A stretch of DNA of 34,880 nucleotides, from positions 1 to 34,880 of the forward strand of contig CAZCGA010000061.1 in NCBI GenBank assembly GCA_964498075.1. Direction: 5' to 3'. The notes under the pieces were generated by a model, which was not told where the DNA came from, made no database searches, and was given only the letters and a program-made list of their open reading frames with translations. Each line of letters starts with the position of its first letter. The stretch's first letter is position 1. This DNA comes from CAZCGA01 sp964498075. GTDB lineage: Bacteria > Desulfobacterota > Binatia > HRBIN30. Both the position numbers and the translations under genes were made by a program. Shown piece after piece: positions 1 to 10,244 of this stretch.

Positions 1-1
1 C

Positions 2-949
2 GGCACCTTCAGCCATCGCCACGCCGTGCTGCACGACGTGCACACCGATGCGCGCTACGTCCCGCTCGACCACCTCAGCGCCGACCAAGGCCGCTTCATC
101 ATCATCGACAGCATGCTGTCGGAGGCGGCGGTGCTTGGGTTCGAGTACGGGTTCAGCTCCGCCGACCCGCGCAACCTGGTGCTCTGGGAAGCGCAGTTCG
201 GCGACTTCGCCAACGGCGCGCAGGTGGTCATCGATCAGTTCATCGCGTCGGCGGAGTCGAAGTGGCAGCGCATGAGCGGACTGGTGATGCTGCTGCCGCA
301 CGGCTACGAAGGACAGGGACCGGAGCATTCGAGTGCGCGGCTCGAGCGCTACCTGCAGCTGTGCGCCGAGAACAACCTCCAGGTCTGCAACCTGACCACA
401 CCGGCACAGTACTTCCACGCGCTGCGCCGGCAGATGCACCGCAACTTCCGTAAACCGCTCATCATCATGAGCCCGAAGAGCCTGCTGCGGCACAAGCTCG
501 CCGTGTCGTCGCCCCGCAGTCTCACCGACGGCAGCTTCCAGCCGGTGCTCGGTGAAGCCGAGGGGCTCGATCCGCGCAAGGTTCGGCGCGTGCTGCTGTG
601 CAGCGGCAAAGTGTACTACGATCTTTTGGTAGCGCGGCGCGAGCGCGACATCAACGACGTCGCCATCGTCCGCGTCGAGCAGCTTTACCCGTTCCCCGGC
701 GACGAGATCGCCGCCACGCTGCAGACCTATCCTTCGGCTTGCGAGATTCTGTGGGTGCAAGAGGAGCCGTGGAACATGGGAGCTTGGCACGACATGTACC
801 GGCGCTTACGCCGCGTGGTGGCGGATGACCGCGTCCTCGGGTACGCCGGCCGTCCCCCAGCAGCGAGCCCGGCCACCGGATCGTACAAGGGCCATAAGGC
901 CGAAGCGGCAGACCTCATCAATCAAGCGTTGAGGAGATCGTATGCCTAG
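2..949 (+). CDS. sucA: 2-oxoglutarate dehydrogenase E1 component, C-terminal part (5' truncated by window)
   Basis: This is the last 315 residues of the thiamine-diphosphate E1 subunit, which decarboxylates 2-oxoglutarate and hands the succinyl group to the lipoyl arm of E2 in the TCA cycle. The reading frame is open from base 2, and its first residues read GTFSHRHAVLHDV, a signature of the E1 pyrimidine-binding region, so the true start lies before the window. The C-terminal transketolase-like domain is recognisable: LLCSGKVYYDL, then VEQLYPFP, then the WVQEEPWNMGAW block typical of OGDH E1. The gene ends eight bases inside the next gene, so E1 and E2 are probably translationally coupled. 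The family call is secure. What precedes residue 1 is unknown. Confidence 0.96.
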   Translation, partial: GTFSHRHAVLHDVHTDARYVPLDHLSADQGRFIIIDSMLSEAAVLGFEYGFSSADPRNLVLWEAQFGDFANGAQVVIDQFIASAESKWQRMSGLVMLLPHGYEGQGPEHSSARLERYLQLCAENNLQVCNLTTPAQYFHALRRQMHRNFRKPLIIMSPKSLLRHKLAVSSPRSLTDGSFQPVLGEAEGLDPRKVRRVLLCSGKVYYDLLVARRERDINDVAIVRVEQLYPFPGDEIAATLQTYPSACEILWVQEEPWNMGAWHDMYRRLRRVVADDRVLGYAGRPPAASPATGSYKGHKAEAADLINQALRRSYA

Positions 950-2198
950 CGATGTCCGCATTCCGACCCTCGGAGAGTCGGTGAGCGAGGGTGTGATCCT
1001 GCGGTGGATCAAAACCGACGGCGAGCGGGTGGAGGTGGATGACCCGCTGCTCGAGCTCGAGACCGACAAGGCCAGCGTTGAGATTCCCGCCGAGCGGGCC
1101 GGCGTGCTGAAGGTTCTCAAGCCCGCGGGCGAGACGGTGCAGGTGGGTGACGTCGTGGCGCGCATCGAAGAAGACGGCGCCGCCGGCAGGCGGGCCGAGC
1201 CTGCAACGCTGCCGCGGCCAGTGTTGGCGCCGCCCGCTCAGCCAGCGACGCGCGAGCCGGTCACGGCGGCGGAGAAACCGAGCGCGTTGCTGAGCCCCGC
1301 GGTCCGCCGCCTCATCGAAGAGCACGGACTCGATGCGCAAGCGATCAGAGCCACAGGGCGTGGCGGCCGCCTTACCAAGTCCGACGTCCTGACGCATCTG
1401 GAAGGCGCCCCTGGGAAAGCGGAAGGCGCACCGCCGACCGAGCCAATGCCGCCACCGCCGCGCGCGCCGGCGCTGCGGTCCGTACCGTCGCCGGGCACCG
1501 AGGAGGAAGAACGCGTGTCGATGACGCACCTGCGCCAGCGCATCGCCGAACGCTTGGTGCAGGCCCAACATACGGCGGCGATCCTCACGACCTTCAACGA
1601 GGTCGACATGAGCGCGGTCATGGAGCTGCGTGCGCGCCACAAAGCGCGCTTCGCCGAGGTCCACGGGGTGTCGCTCGGATTCATGTCGTTCTTCGCGCGC
1701 GCCTGCATCGGAGCCCTGAGCGATCTCCCGATCGTGAACGCGCAGATCGATGGAGCGGACATCGTGTACAAGCGACACGTCCACCTCGGAGTCGCCGTCG
1801 GCACCGAACGCGGGCTCGTCGTCCCGGTCGTGCACCACGCCGACCAGAAGTCGTTTGCCGAGATCGAGGGGGAAATCGAGCGCCTCGCCGGCTTGGCGCG
1901 TCAAGGCAAGCTCGGCATTCAAGACCTCAGCGGCGGCACGTTCACCATCTCCAACGGTGGCGTCTACGGGTCGCTGCTGTCGACGCCGATCCTGAATCCG
2001 CCGCAAAGCGCGATTCTCGGGATGCACAAGATCCAGAAGCGTCCGGTGGTCGTCGACGATCAGATCGTGATCCGCCTGATGATGTACCTGGCGCTCTCGT
2101 ACGATCATCGCCTCATCGACGGCGCGCAAGCGGTCACGTTCTTGGTGCATGTCAAGGAGCGCCTCGAAGACCCGACGCGGCTCATGTTCGAGATCTGA
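942..2198 (+). CDS. sucB: Dihydrolipoamide succinyltransferase (E2 of 2-oxoglutarate dehydrogenase)
   Basis: This is the 418-residue core subunit of the OGDH complex, which transfers succinyl from lipoyl-lysine to CoA. The N-terminal lipoyl domain (about 1-75) carries the attachment lysine in ETDKASVE (Lys43). A Pro/Ala-rich linker follows, then a peripheral-subunit-binding domain (about 109-145, SPAVRRLIEEHGLD...GRGGRLTKSDV), which docks E1/E3. The catalytic domain ends with SYDHRLIDGAQ, placing the active-site His at 389 and Asp at 393. The start is ATG with GAGGAG upstream, overlapping the E1 stop by eight bases. Gene order E1-E2-E3 and the HRLIDG motif favour the succinyl-type enzyme over pyruvate dehydrogenase E2. 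A single lipoyl domain also fits SucB. Confidence 0.95.
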   Translation: MPSDVRIPTLGESVSEGVILRWIKTDGERVEVDDPLLELETDKASVEIPAERAGVLKVLKPAGETVQVGDVVARIEEDGAAGRRAEPATLPRPVLAPPAQPATREPVTAAEKPSALLSPAVRRLIEEHGLDAQAIRATGRGGRLTKSDVLTHLEGAPGKAEGAPPTEPMPPPPRAPALRSVPSPGTEEEERVSMTHLRQRIAERLVQAQHTAAILTTFNEVDMSAVMELRARHKARFAEVHGVSLGFMSFFARACIGALSDLPIVNAQIDGADIVYKRHVHLGVAVGTERGLVVPVVHHADQKSFAEIEGEIERLAGLARQGKLGIQDLSGGTFTISNGGVYGSLLSTPILNPPQSAILGMHKIQKRPVVVDDQIVIRLMMYLALSYDHRLIDGAQAVTFLVHVKERLEDPTRLMFEI

Positions 2199-2210
2199 GA
2201 GACGACAGGG

Positions 2211-3617
2211 ATGCCTACTCAGGACTCAGTCTTCGACCTGGTCGTGGTCGGCTCGGGACCGGGTGGCTATGTCGCGGCGATCCGCGCTGCGCAGCTCGGG
2301 ATGCGGGTGGCGTGTGTCGAGAAGGACCGGACATTGGGTGGCACGTGCCTGAACGTCGGGTGTATTCCCAGCAAGGCGCTGCTGGATTCCAGCGAGCACT
2401 ATCAGGCCGTGCGCCACGGGTTGGCGGTACATGGCATCAAGGTCGGCACGGTGGAGCTGGATCTGCCGGCGATGATGGCCCGCAAGGAGCGGGTCGTGAA
2501 GGTGCTGACGCAGGGGGTCGCCGGTCTCTTCCGCAAAAATAAGATCGAACGCTTCACCGGCACCGGGCGCTTGCTCGCTGCGGATACGGTGCAGGTGTCG
2601 AACGGCAGCGAAGGCCACACCCTCAAGGGGCGCCGGATTCTGATTGCGACCGGTAGCGCGCCGCTTGAATTGCCCGGTCTGCCGTTCGATGGCGAGCGCA
2701 TCGTGTGCTCGACGGAAGCGTTGAGCTTGAAGCAGGTGCCGGAGCGGTTGGTCGTCATCGGCGCCGGAGCGGTTGGGCTGGAGCTGGGATCCGTGTGGAA
2801 CCGGCTGGGGGCGAGCGTGTTGGTCGTCGAGTTCATGGACCGGATCGTTCCAGGTATGGATCAGAAAATGGGCGAGCAGCTGCAGCGGGCGCTGGAGAAG
2901 CAGGGGATGACGTTCCGCTTGCAGACCAGTGCGCAACGCGCGGCGGTCCAAGACGGCCGCGTGCGCGTGACGTTGGAGTCGCAAGGCAAGACGAGCGAGG
3001 AGGAGTGCGACGTCGTGCTGGTCGCGGTTGGGCGGCGGCCGTTCGCCGACGGGCTCGGTGCCCGTGAGATCGGCGTGGCCTTCGACGCGCGCGGCCGCGT
3101 CACGGTGGATGAGCATTATGCGACCAATGTTGCCGGTGTGTTCGCCATCGGCGACGTGATCGCGGGACCGATGCTGGCACACAAGGCGGAGGAAGAGGGC
3201 ATCGCGGCGGTGGAGCGGATGGCGGGCCAGCCGGGTCATGTGAACTACGACGCCGTTCCGAACGTGGTGTACACCTGGCCGGAGCTGGCCAGTGTCGGGA
3301 TGTCCGAGGAGCAGGCGCAGAGTCAGGAGATTCAGTTCCGGGTGGGTACCTTTCCGTTCAGCGCCAACGGGCGCGCCCGCTGCATGAATGAGACAGACGG
3401 TTTGGTGAAGATCCTCGCCGACAGCCACACCGACCGCGTGCTGGGCGTCCACATTCTCGGCCCACGGGCTTCCGATCTGATTGCCGAGGCTGCGCTGGTC
3501 ATCGAGTTCGGCGGTAGCGCCGAGGACATTGCGCGTTCGGTCCACGCGCATCCGACGCTGCCGGAGGCCGTGAAGGAAGCGGCGCTCGCCGTGCACCAGC
3601 GAGCGCTGCACATCTGA
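2211..3617 (+). CDS. lpdA: Dihydrolipoamide dehydrogenase (E3)
   Basis: This 468-residue FAD disulfide oxidoreductase reoxidises dihydrolipoamide on E2 with NAD+. The FAD-binding GSGPGG lies at residues 14-19. The redox-active disulfide is in GGTCLNVGCIPSK (Cys46 and Cys51). The NAD-binding site is VIGAGAVGLELG, and the second FAD contact is FAIGDVIAGPMLAHKAEEEG. The C-terminal dimer interface carries the catalytic His447-Glu452 pair in HAHPTLPEAV. Length is normal for the family. It begins 12 bases after sucB, completing a three-gene OGDH operon. Because E3 is usually shared among 2-oxoacid dehydrogenases, it may also serve pyruvate dehydrogenase; nothing here tests that. Confidence 0.96.
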   Translation: MPTQDSVFDLVVVGSGPGGYVAAIRAAQLGMRVACVEKDRTLGGTCLNVGCIPSKALLDSSEHYQAVRHGLAVHGIKVGTVELDLPAMMARKERVVKVLTQGVAGLFRKNKIERFTGTGRLLAADTVQVSNGSEGHTLKGRRILIATGSAPLELPGLPFDGERIVCSTEALSLKQVPERLVVIGAGAVGLELGSVWNRLGASVLVVEFMDRIVPGMDQKMGEQLQRALEKQGMTFRLQTSAQRAAVQDGRVRVTLESQGKTSEEECDVVLVAVGRRPFADGLGAREIGVAFDARGRVTVDEHYATNVAGVFAIGDVIAGPMLAHKAEEEGIAAVERMAGQPGHVNYDAVPNVVYTWPELASVGMSEEQAQSQEIQFRVGTFPFSANGRARCMNETDGLVKILADSHTDRVLGVHILGPRASDLIAEAALVIEFGGSAEDIARSVHAHPTLPEAVKEAALAVHQRALHI

Positions 3618-3663
3618 GACGTCGCCCCTCCGGTCGAAGGCTGCGCTCGGCGGAGGCGTGCGA

Positions 3664-5358
<1,695 letters not shown>

Positions 5359-5394
5359 CTCATCACGAAGCTCGTCGGCACGCCCCCACCGTTG

Positions 5395-5411
5395 AGCAAT
5401 GCTTGCGCCAG
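5395..5411 (-). promoter_or_regulatory. Candidate sigma54 (-24/-12) promoter for the 564-residue activator
   Basis: Read on the minus strand the site is CTGGCGCAAGCATTGCT. It matches the sigma54 consensus YTGGCACGrNNNTTGCW at all fixed positions but two, with exact GG-N10-GC spacing. Transcription would start near 5384, leaving a 5' leader of about 26 bases before the ATG at 5358. The placement directly before a sigma54 activator suggests autoregulation or activation by the paralogue upstream. This is pattern matching by eye. No paired enhancer site was identified. Confidence 0.55.
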
Positions 5412-5600
5412 CGTCCTGAACGATCCCTTCAAGCCTGCGACGCGGTCGTCGGCCCGTCGCGGAGAAAACCGAGCGACGCGGAGGGCAACAAACAACCTAG
5501 AGGAGTCGAGGGAAAGTTGGACCTGTGAAACCGGGATGACAGTCAACCGGAGTTAACACCCAGCCGAGCCCGGATATGCCGTCCGTCTGGTGCGCGCTTG

Positions 5601-8012
5601 CTACTGGACCGAAGGTGCGGGCTTGACGCCCAGGCTCTTCATGAGTCGATCAAAGTTGCTCCGGGAAATGCCCAGCAGTCGCGCGGCCGCCGATCGGTTG
5701 CCGCCGGCTTGTGCCATAGCTTGTTCGACACGCCGCAGCTTTTCGGCGCGGATGGCGGTTCCGAACGGCTGCGCAGGGACGGCGCTGATCGCCAGGTCGG
5801 AGAGATGCTCGGGCTTGATGATCTCGGAGGTGCACAGGAGCACGGCGCGTTCGACGACGTTCTGCAGCTCGCGAATGTTGCCCGGCCAGTTATAGCGGCG
5901 GAGCGCCTCCATGGCCTCGGCGCTGAAGCCTCTGATGGGTCGCTGATACATCAGGGCGGCGCGATCGAGAAAGCAGCTCGCCAGCATGGGGATGTCATCG
6001 ATGCGCTGGCGCAGCGGTGGGACAGTGACGACCACGGCGGCGAGGCGGTGGTAGAGATCGGGGCGGAAGCGCTGCGCCTGCATTTCTGCCTGCAGATCGC
6101 GGTTGGTGGCGGCGACCACACGCAGGTCGAGCTTGCGGCCGGCGCGGCTGCCGAGGCGTTGCGTTTCCTTTTCTTGCAGCACGCGCAACAGCTTGACCTG
6201 CACATCGAGGGGCAGGTCAGCCACCTCGTCGAGAAAGATCGTGCCGCCGTCGGCGAGCTCGAACTTGCCCGCGCGCGCCTCGCGCGCGTCGGTGAACGCG
6301 CCGCGTTCGTGGCCGAAGAGCTCGCTCTCGGCCAGTGTGGGAGGAATGGCCGGGCAGTTGACGCTGATCAGGGGACCATTGCGCCGCGGGCTGAGCTCGT
6401 GGATGGCGCGGGCGATCAGCTCCTTGCCTGTCCCGGTCTCACCGGTGACGAGAATCGACGTGCTCGTCGGTGCGACCTTCTCGACCACCGCCAGCACCCG
6501 TTGGAGGGCGGTGCTCGAGCCAATGATCTCTTTGAACTGCGAGTGCGAGCGCACTTCTTCCCGCAGTGCGACGTTCTCGGCGGCGAGGCGCTTTTGCAGG
6601 GCCTCGATCGCGGCTTTCTGACGCTCGATCTGGCGCACGTACTCGGCATTCCTCACGGCGATGGCGAGGTGCGCCGACACCACGCCCAGCAGCACGACGT
6701 CGGAGTCATCGATGACCGCACCCGACCGTTTTGCGCCGAGCGCGATCAAGCCGACGCACGTACCGTCGGTGCGCAACGGTACGTATGCTTCCCACTCGAA
6801 GCGGCGGGCGGCGTCGGGGTGAACGCTGCCGTCCGCCCGTTGCAAAATCACGACCGTTTGGTCGTTGGCGCTCTCGGCAATGAAGGTGGCGCCATTGATT
6901 CTCGGTGGTGCATTGATGCTGCCGTGCGAACACGCCAGCGTGAGGAAGCCGGGGCGTGTTGCCCGCAGGTAGACAGCAACTCCGCTCAGTCTCAGGCCGT
7001 CCATCAGCGTGGTCGCGAACCGTCCGCTCATCCCCTCGTCGTGCGGCAGCTTGACCAGATCGGCACTGAGCCGTCGCAGCGCGTCGCGAGCTGCCCAGCG
7101 GGCCGGAAAGAAGGAGCTTTCGACTTGCTGTTCGACGTAGGAGCGAACGCGCGCGAACGCAAGAAGGCTCACCGCACCGACGAGGAGCAAGCCGCCGGCT
7201 ACCAGGAAGCCGGCCACGCCGATCGACGATTGACGGACCCACACCAACGCCGCCGTGACCGGCAGCATCACGGCAACGCTTGCGAGGAATGTGGCTGCGG
7301 CACGCATGACGAGCACGTCGATATCCATCAGACGATGGCGTACCGCTGCGTAGGCGACAACGCCAACCAGGAAGATGTTGCCCAGACTACCCGTTGGAAA
7401 TACAGGAACGCCATAGTTGGCTAGGAAATTAACGAGGCCAAGCGGGAAGGAGACCATCACGCCCATGAGCCAGTACTTGGCGCGAAGCCGCACTAGGGGA
7501 TTCGCCGAATCCCGCAGAGTTCGACGGCAGAGGAAAATTCCCAACCCCACCCAAGTAATCAAAAACACCACTAGGGCTGGGTGCAGGGGGCCGGGACGAA
7601 CAATTGCCCCCCAGGAGTAGTTGACGAACCCGACGGATACGAGGCCGGCAATCTCGAGGACACAGAATAGCAGGCCGATGATGTACCCGAGTCGTGCAGC
7701 CTGTTGAACGCGGCGTGCGCGGGCTTCGGACCAAACCACCGCGGTGTGGAATGCTGCCGCCGGCAATATGATCAATCCGAAATGTAGAAAATGCAAAAGT
7801 GCGACGTGCTCAGCCGCAAGGCCGGGGATCGCCTGAAGTCCGAGCCGCCCACTCCACGCGGCCATGCAGCAGCACAGCAGCGCAAAGGTCCGAGCGACGC
7901 GCCGGTCCCTGGAGCCCGCGAGAACCACAACTGCGGCGAGGACATCAACCACGACTGCCGCCAGTGATGAGCCAACACACAAAAGTCGAAGTGTCGTCAA
8001 GATGGGGAGCAT
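5601..8012 (-). CDS. Seven-TM sensor-GAF-AAA+-Fis sigma54-dependent activator
   Basis: An 803-residue one-component regulator. The first ~290 residues are a run of hydrophobic helices of the histidine-kinase N-terminal 7TM type. They are followed by a GAF domain (about 305-465), a short coiled region, an AAA+ ATPase (about 485-725) and a Fis-type HTH ending in NRSAAARLLGISRSNFDRLM. Walker A (GETGTGKE) and Walker B (FLDEVADLP) are intact. The sigma54-contacting loop reads GAFTDA (residues 571-576) instead of GAFTGA. No receiver domain is present. The start ATG has GGAGA immediately before it and AGGGAG further upstream. It lies 66 bases downstream of the histidine kinase on the same strand, and its membrane/GAF head resembles that kinase's, so both may sense the same ligand. 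Confidence 0.87.
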   Translation of the reverse strand: MLPILTTLRLLCVGSSLAAVVVDVLAAVVVLAGSRDRRVARTFALLCCCMAAWSGRLGLQAIPGLAAEHVALLHFLHFGLIILPAAAFHTAVVWSEARARRVQQAARLGYIIGLLFCVLEIAGLVSVGFVNYSWGAIVRPGPLHPALVVFLITWVGLGIFLCRRTLRDSANPLVRLRAKYWLMGVMVSFPLGLVNFLANYGVPVFPTGSLGNIFLVGVVAYAAVRHRLMDIDVLVMRAAATFLASVAVMLPVTAALVWVRQSSIGVAGFLVAGGLLLVGAVSLLAFARVRSYVEQQVESSFFPARWAARDALRRLSADLVKLPHDEGMSGRFATTLMDGLRLSGVAVYLRATRPGFLTLACSHGSINAPPRINGATFIAESANDQTVVILQRADGSVHPDAARRFEWEAYVPLRTDGTCVGLIALGAKRSGAVIDDSDVVLLGVVSAHLAIAVRNAEYVRQIERQKAAIEALQKRLAAENVALREEVRSHSQFKEIIGSSTALQRVLAVVEKVAPTSTSILVTGETGTGKELIARAIHELSPRRNGPLISVNCPAIPPTLAESELFGHERGAFTDAREARAGKFELADGGTIFLDEVADLPLDVQVKLLRVLQEKETQRLGSRAGRKLDLRVVAATNRDLQAEMQAQRFRPDLYHRLAAVVVTVPPLRQRIDDIPMLASCFLDRAALMYQRPIRGFSAEAMEALRRYNWPGNIRELQNVVERAVLLCTSEIIKPEHLSDLAISAVPAQPFGTAIRAEKLRRVEQAMAQAGGNRSAAARLLGISRSNFDRLMKSLGVKPAPSVQ

Positions 8013-8078
8013 TCTCCAAAAAAGCTCCCTAAGAAGTCAAGCGGATTTTGGTTCCCCGTGGGGGGCCGGCCGAAGATT

Positions 8079-10244
8079 TTACGACGCGATCTTGCGGAGC
8101 GGCTCGCGGCGGAGTGGAGGGGAATCCACATCGAAGCGCTCCTCCGCAGGAACATCAACAGCGGTATTCTGTGCAGCTGCTGGTAGGTCGATGAAGAAGC
8201 TCGTTCCACTCCCCTCCTTGCTTTCCACGCTCAGCGACCCGCCGTGCTCGACGACGATCTGGTGCGCGATTGACAGTCCGAGCCCAGTGCCCTTGTCCTT
8301 CGTGGTGAAGAAAGGATTAAAGATGTCGTTCAGTCGCTCCTGGGGAATGCCGACACCGGTATCGTGAACGTGCAGCCGCACGAACGGAGGATCGTGATTC
8401 TGTACCGCTTGCCCGACAACGGACACGGTCCCACCGGAGGGGGTAGCTTGGATGGCATTGATCATGAGGTTGATCAGCACTTGTTTGATTTGATCGGAGT
8501 CTGCGTGCACGAGCGGCAAGTCGGCCGGCAAAACATGGGTCATGGTGAGCTTGTGCTTCCTCGCCTCCGGTTCCAGCAGTGTCACCACGCGCTCCACAAC
8601 TTCCTTAAGATTCAGAGGCCCTAGGGAGCGGGTCGGCGACCGCGCGAAGGACAGCAGCTCCGAGATGAGATCTGAAATCCGCTTTACTTCATTGGCGGCC
8701 ATGCCAAGGAATGTGGAGAAGAACTCCTCATCGTGCAGCCGATCTGGGGCGAGTTGAAAGAATGTCTGAATCGAGACGAGTGGATTGCGCACCTCGTGGG
8801 CGATCCCCGCAGCCAGTGTCCCCAGTGCCGAGAGCCGGTCAGCGCGGCGAATGATATCCTGAGATCTTTTCAGCTCTTCGTATAGACGGGCATTCTCTAG
8901 GGCGATCGACGCCTCGGCCCCCAGCATGCCGAGTAGCTCCAGATCCTCGGCAAAAAAAGGCTCCAAGTTGCGCTTGCGTCCAAGGGAGATGAACCCAATG
9001 AGTTCATTGCCCACCGTCAACGGAATACACACCTCCCAGCCGTTGTACTGACAGACCTCACTCACGCCGGCACGGGCGGAAGTCGCTTCCAGTTCCTCAC
9101 GCAGCACGACCTCCTGGCAGCGCGTCAACGCCGTGATGAACGGGTGTTGCTTCGGGAATTCGTCAGTGGCAGGTGGCATACCAACCGCGTGCTGCACAGT
9201 GAATGCGTGCTTGCCTTCCTCGAGAAGCGCAATCGCGATCCGATCGAGCCCCAGAGTTCGACTCAGCGTTGACGCGACCTCACGGATCAACTTGTCGCGA
9301 TCGAGAATGCGTACGATCGAACGCGTGAAGGCACTGAGCGCGACGCGATACTGGTGCTTCTCGCGAAACAAGGACTGTTCGATCCGCGACTCGGCTCGTA
9401 GCCGTAGCGTCGGAAACAAAACCCCGATGGCCACTAGCAATAGCAAGATTGCGAGAGAAAATTCCGGATGGATTCGACCGAATGAGGCTCTTTGGAGCCA
9501 GAGAGTACCGGAAAACGCGGGTACTATCAGCACCAGCGATACAGCAGCGTATGCCATCCCCTTCGTTACGACGACATCAATATCCATCAGACGGTGGCGA
9601 ACGATTCCGTACGCAACGATGCCCACATAGACGACGTTGGCCAGATTTCCGAGCGGATAGACGCGCACACCGTATGCAGGGAGCAAGTTGGTCAAGCCAA
9701 GCGGCAGAGCGGCCGTTGCCGCCAAGAGCCACAGGCGTGCCTGCACACGTTTGCGAGGTGAATCGCTGGAGCGAATCTCCGAGAGGAGAACCACGCTCGA
9801 GTACGCGACCGCGAGGACGAAACTCAGGCTTAGGAGATTGTAGAAACCCGTACCAACCGGGTAATAGCCCCAGTCGAGCTTCTGCAATCTGGCAACCAGC
9901 AAGTCAAAAGAGTTGGCGATCAGAAGCACGATCGAGATTGCGGCAGAGAACCACACGCCCGAGCGCCACCGCCAGTCGGTTCGCTCAGCAAACACGTAGG
10001 CAAAGGTGATTACTCCCGTTGGCGTCAGGATCGGGCCAACTCGGAAAGTGCGCGTCCAAGTGAGTGCAGTGTCGGGGTTCTCGAAGAAGTAGAGCCCAAA
10101 AATATCCAAGTTCCAGAGAACCAGCACGCTGGTCAGCAGTGCGAACGCGGTATGCAACGGGCGACGATCGCGAGCGAGAACGAAGGAGCCGAGCACAACG
10201 TTCCCCAACGCAGCACCGAGCGGGATGATCCACTGGTACTTCAT
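8079..10244 (-). CDS. Seven-TM GAF sensor histidine kinase (PrsK-like architecture)
   Basis: A 721-residue membrane kinase. The N-terminal ~290 residues form multiple membrane helices. A GAF domain (about 310-460) follows, then HisKA with the phospho-accepting His483 in GIAHEVRNPL. The HATPase domain shows an N box (NLMINAIQATPSGG), a G1 box (DTGVGIP), an F box (FNPFFTTK) and a G2 box (GTGLGLSIA). All catalytic motifs are intact. Its ATG overlaps the stop of the upstream N-acyltransferase gene by four bases (ATGA), so the two are translationally coupled. No response regulator with a receiver domain lies in the window. The same domain order is known from PEP-CTERM/exosortase-associated PrsK kinases, but no exosortase gene is present here, so that link is inference. 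Confidence 0.88.
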   Translation of the reverse strand: MKYQWIIPLGAALGNVVLGSFVLARDRRPLHTAFALLTSVLVLWNLDIFGLYFFENPDTALTWTRTFRVGPILTPTGVITFAYVFAERTDWRWRSGVWFSAAISIVLLIANSFDLLVARLQKLDWGYYPVGTGFYNLLSLSFVLAVAYSSVVLLSEIRSSDSPRKRVQARLWLLAATAALPLGLTNLLPAYGVRVYPLGNLANVVYVGIVAYGIVRHRLMDIDVVVTKGMAYAAVSLVLIVPAFSGTLWLQRASFGRIHPEFSLAILLLLVAIGVLFPTLRLRAESRIEQSLFREKHQYRVALSAFTRSIVRILDRDKLIREVASTLSRTLGLDRIAIALLEEGKHAFTVQHAVGMPPATDEFPKQHPFITALTRCQEVVLREELEATSARAGVSEVCQYNGWEVCIPLTVGNELIGFISLGRKRNLEPFFAEDLELLGMLGAEASIALENARLYEELKRSQDIIRRADRLSALGTLAAGIAHEVRNPLVSIQTFFQLAPDRLHDEEFFSTFLGMAANEVKRISDLISELLSFARSPTRSLGPLNLKEVVERVVTLLEPEARKHKLTMTHVLPADLPLVHADSDQIKQVLINLMINAIQATPSGGTVSVVGQAVQNHDPPFVRLHVHDTGVGIPQERLNDIFNPFFTTKDKGTGLGLSIAHQIVVEHGGSLSVESKEGSGTSFFIDLPAAAQNTAVDVPAEERFDVDSPPLRREPLRKIAS

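Noticed and set aside
918..3611. Long minus-strand open frames (410 and 461 codons) under sucB and lpdA
   Set aside because: They are antisense to highly conserved genes, have low-complexity Arg/His-rich translations, and arise from GC-rich codon bias.
3627..3656. CCTCCG/CGGAGG inverted repeat between lpdA and the activator
   Set aside because: Short stem, large loop and no T-tract; too weak to call a terminator.
5598..7424. 608-codon plus-strand open frame under the 803-residue activator
   Set aside because: It is antisense to an intact AAA+/Fis gene, and its translation has no recognisable domain.
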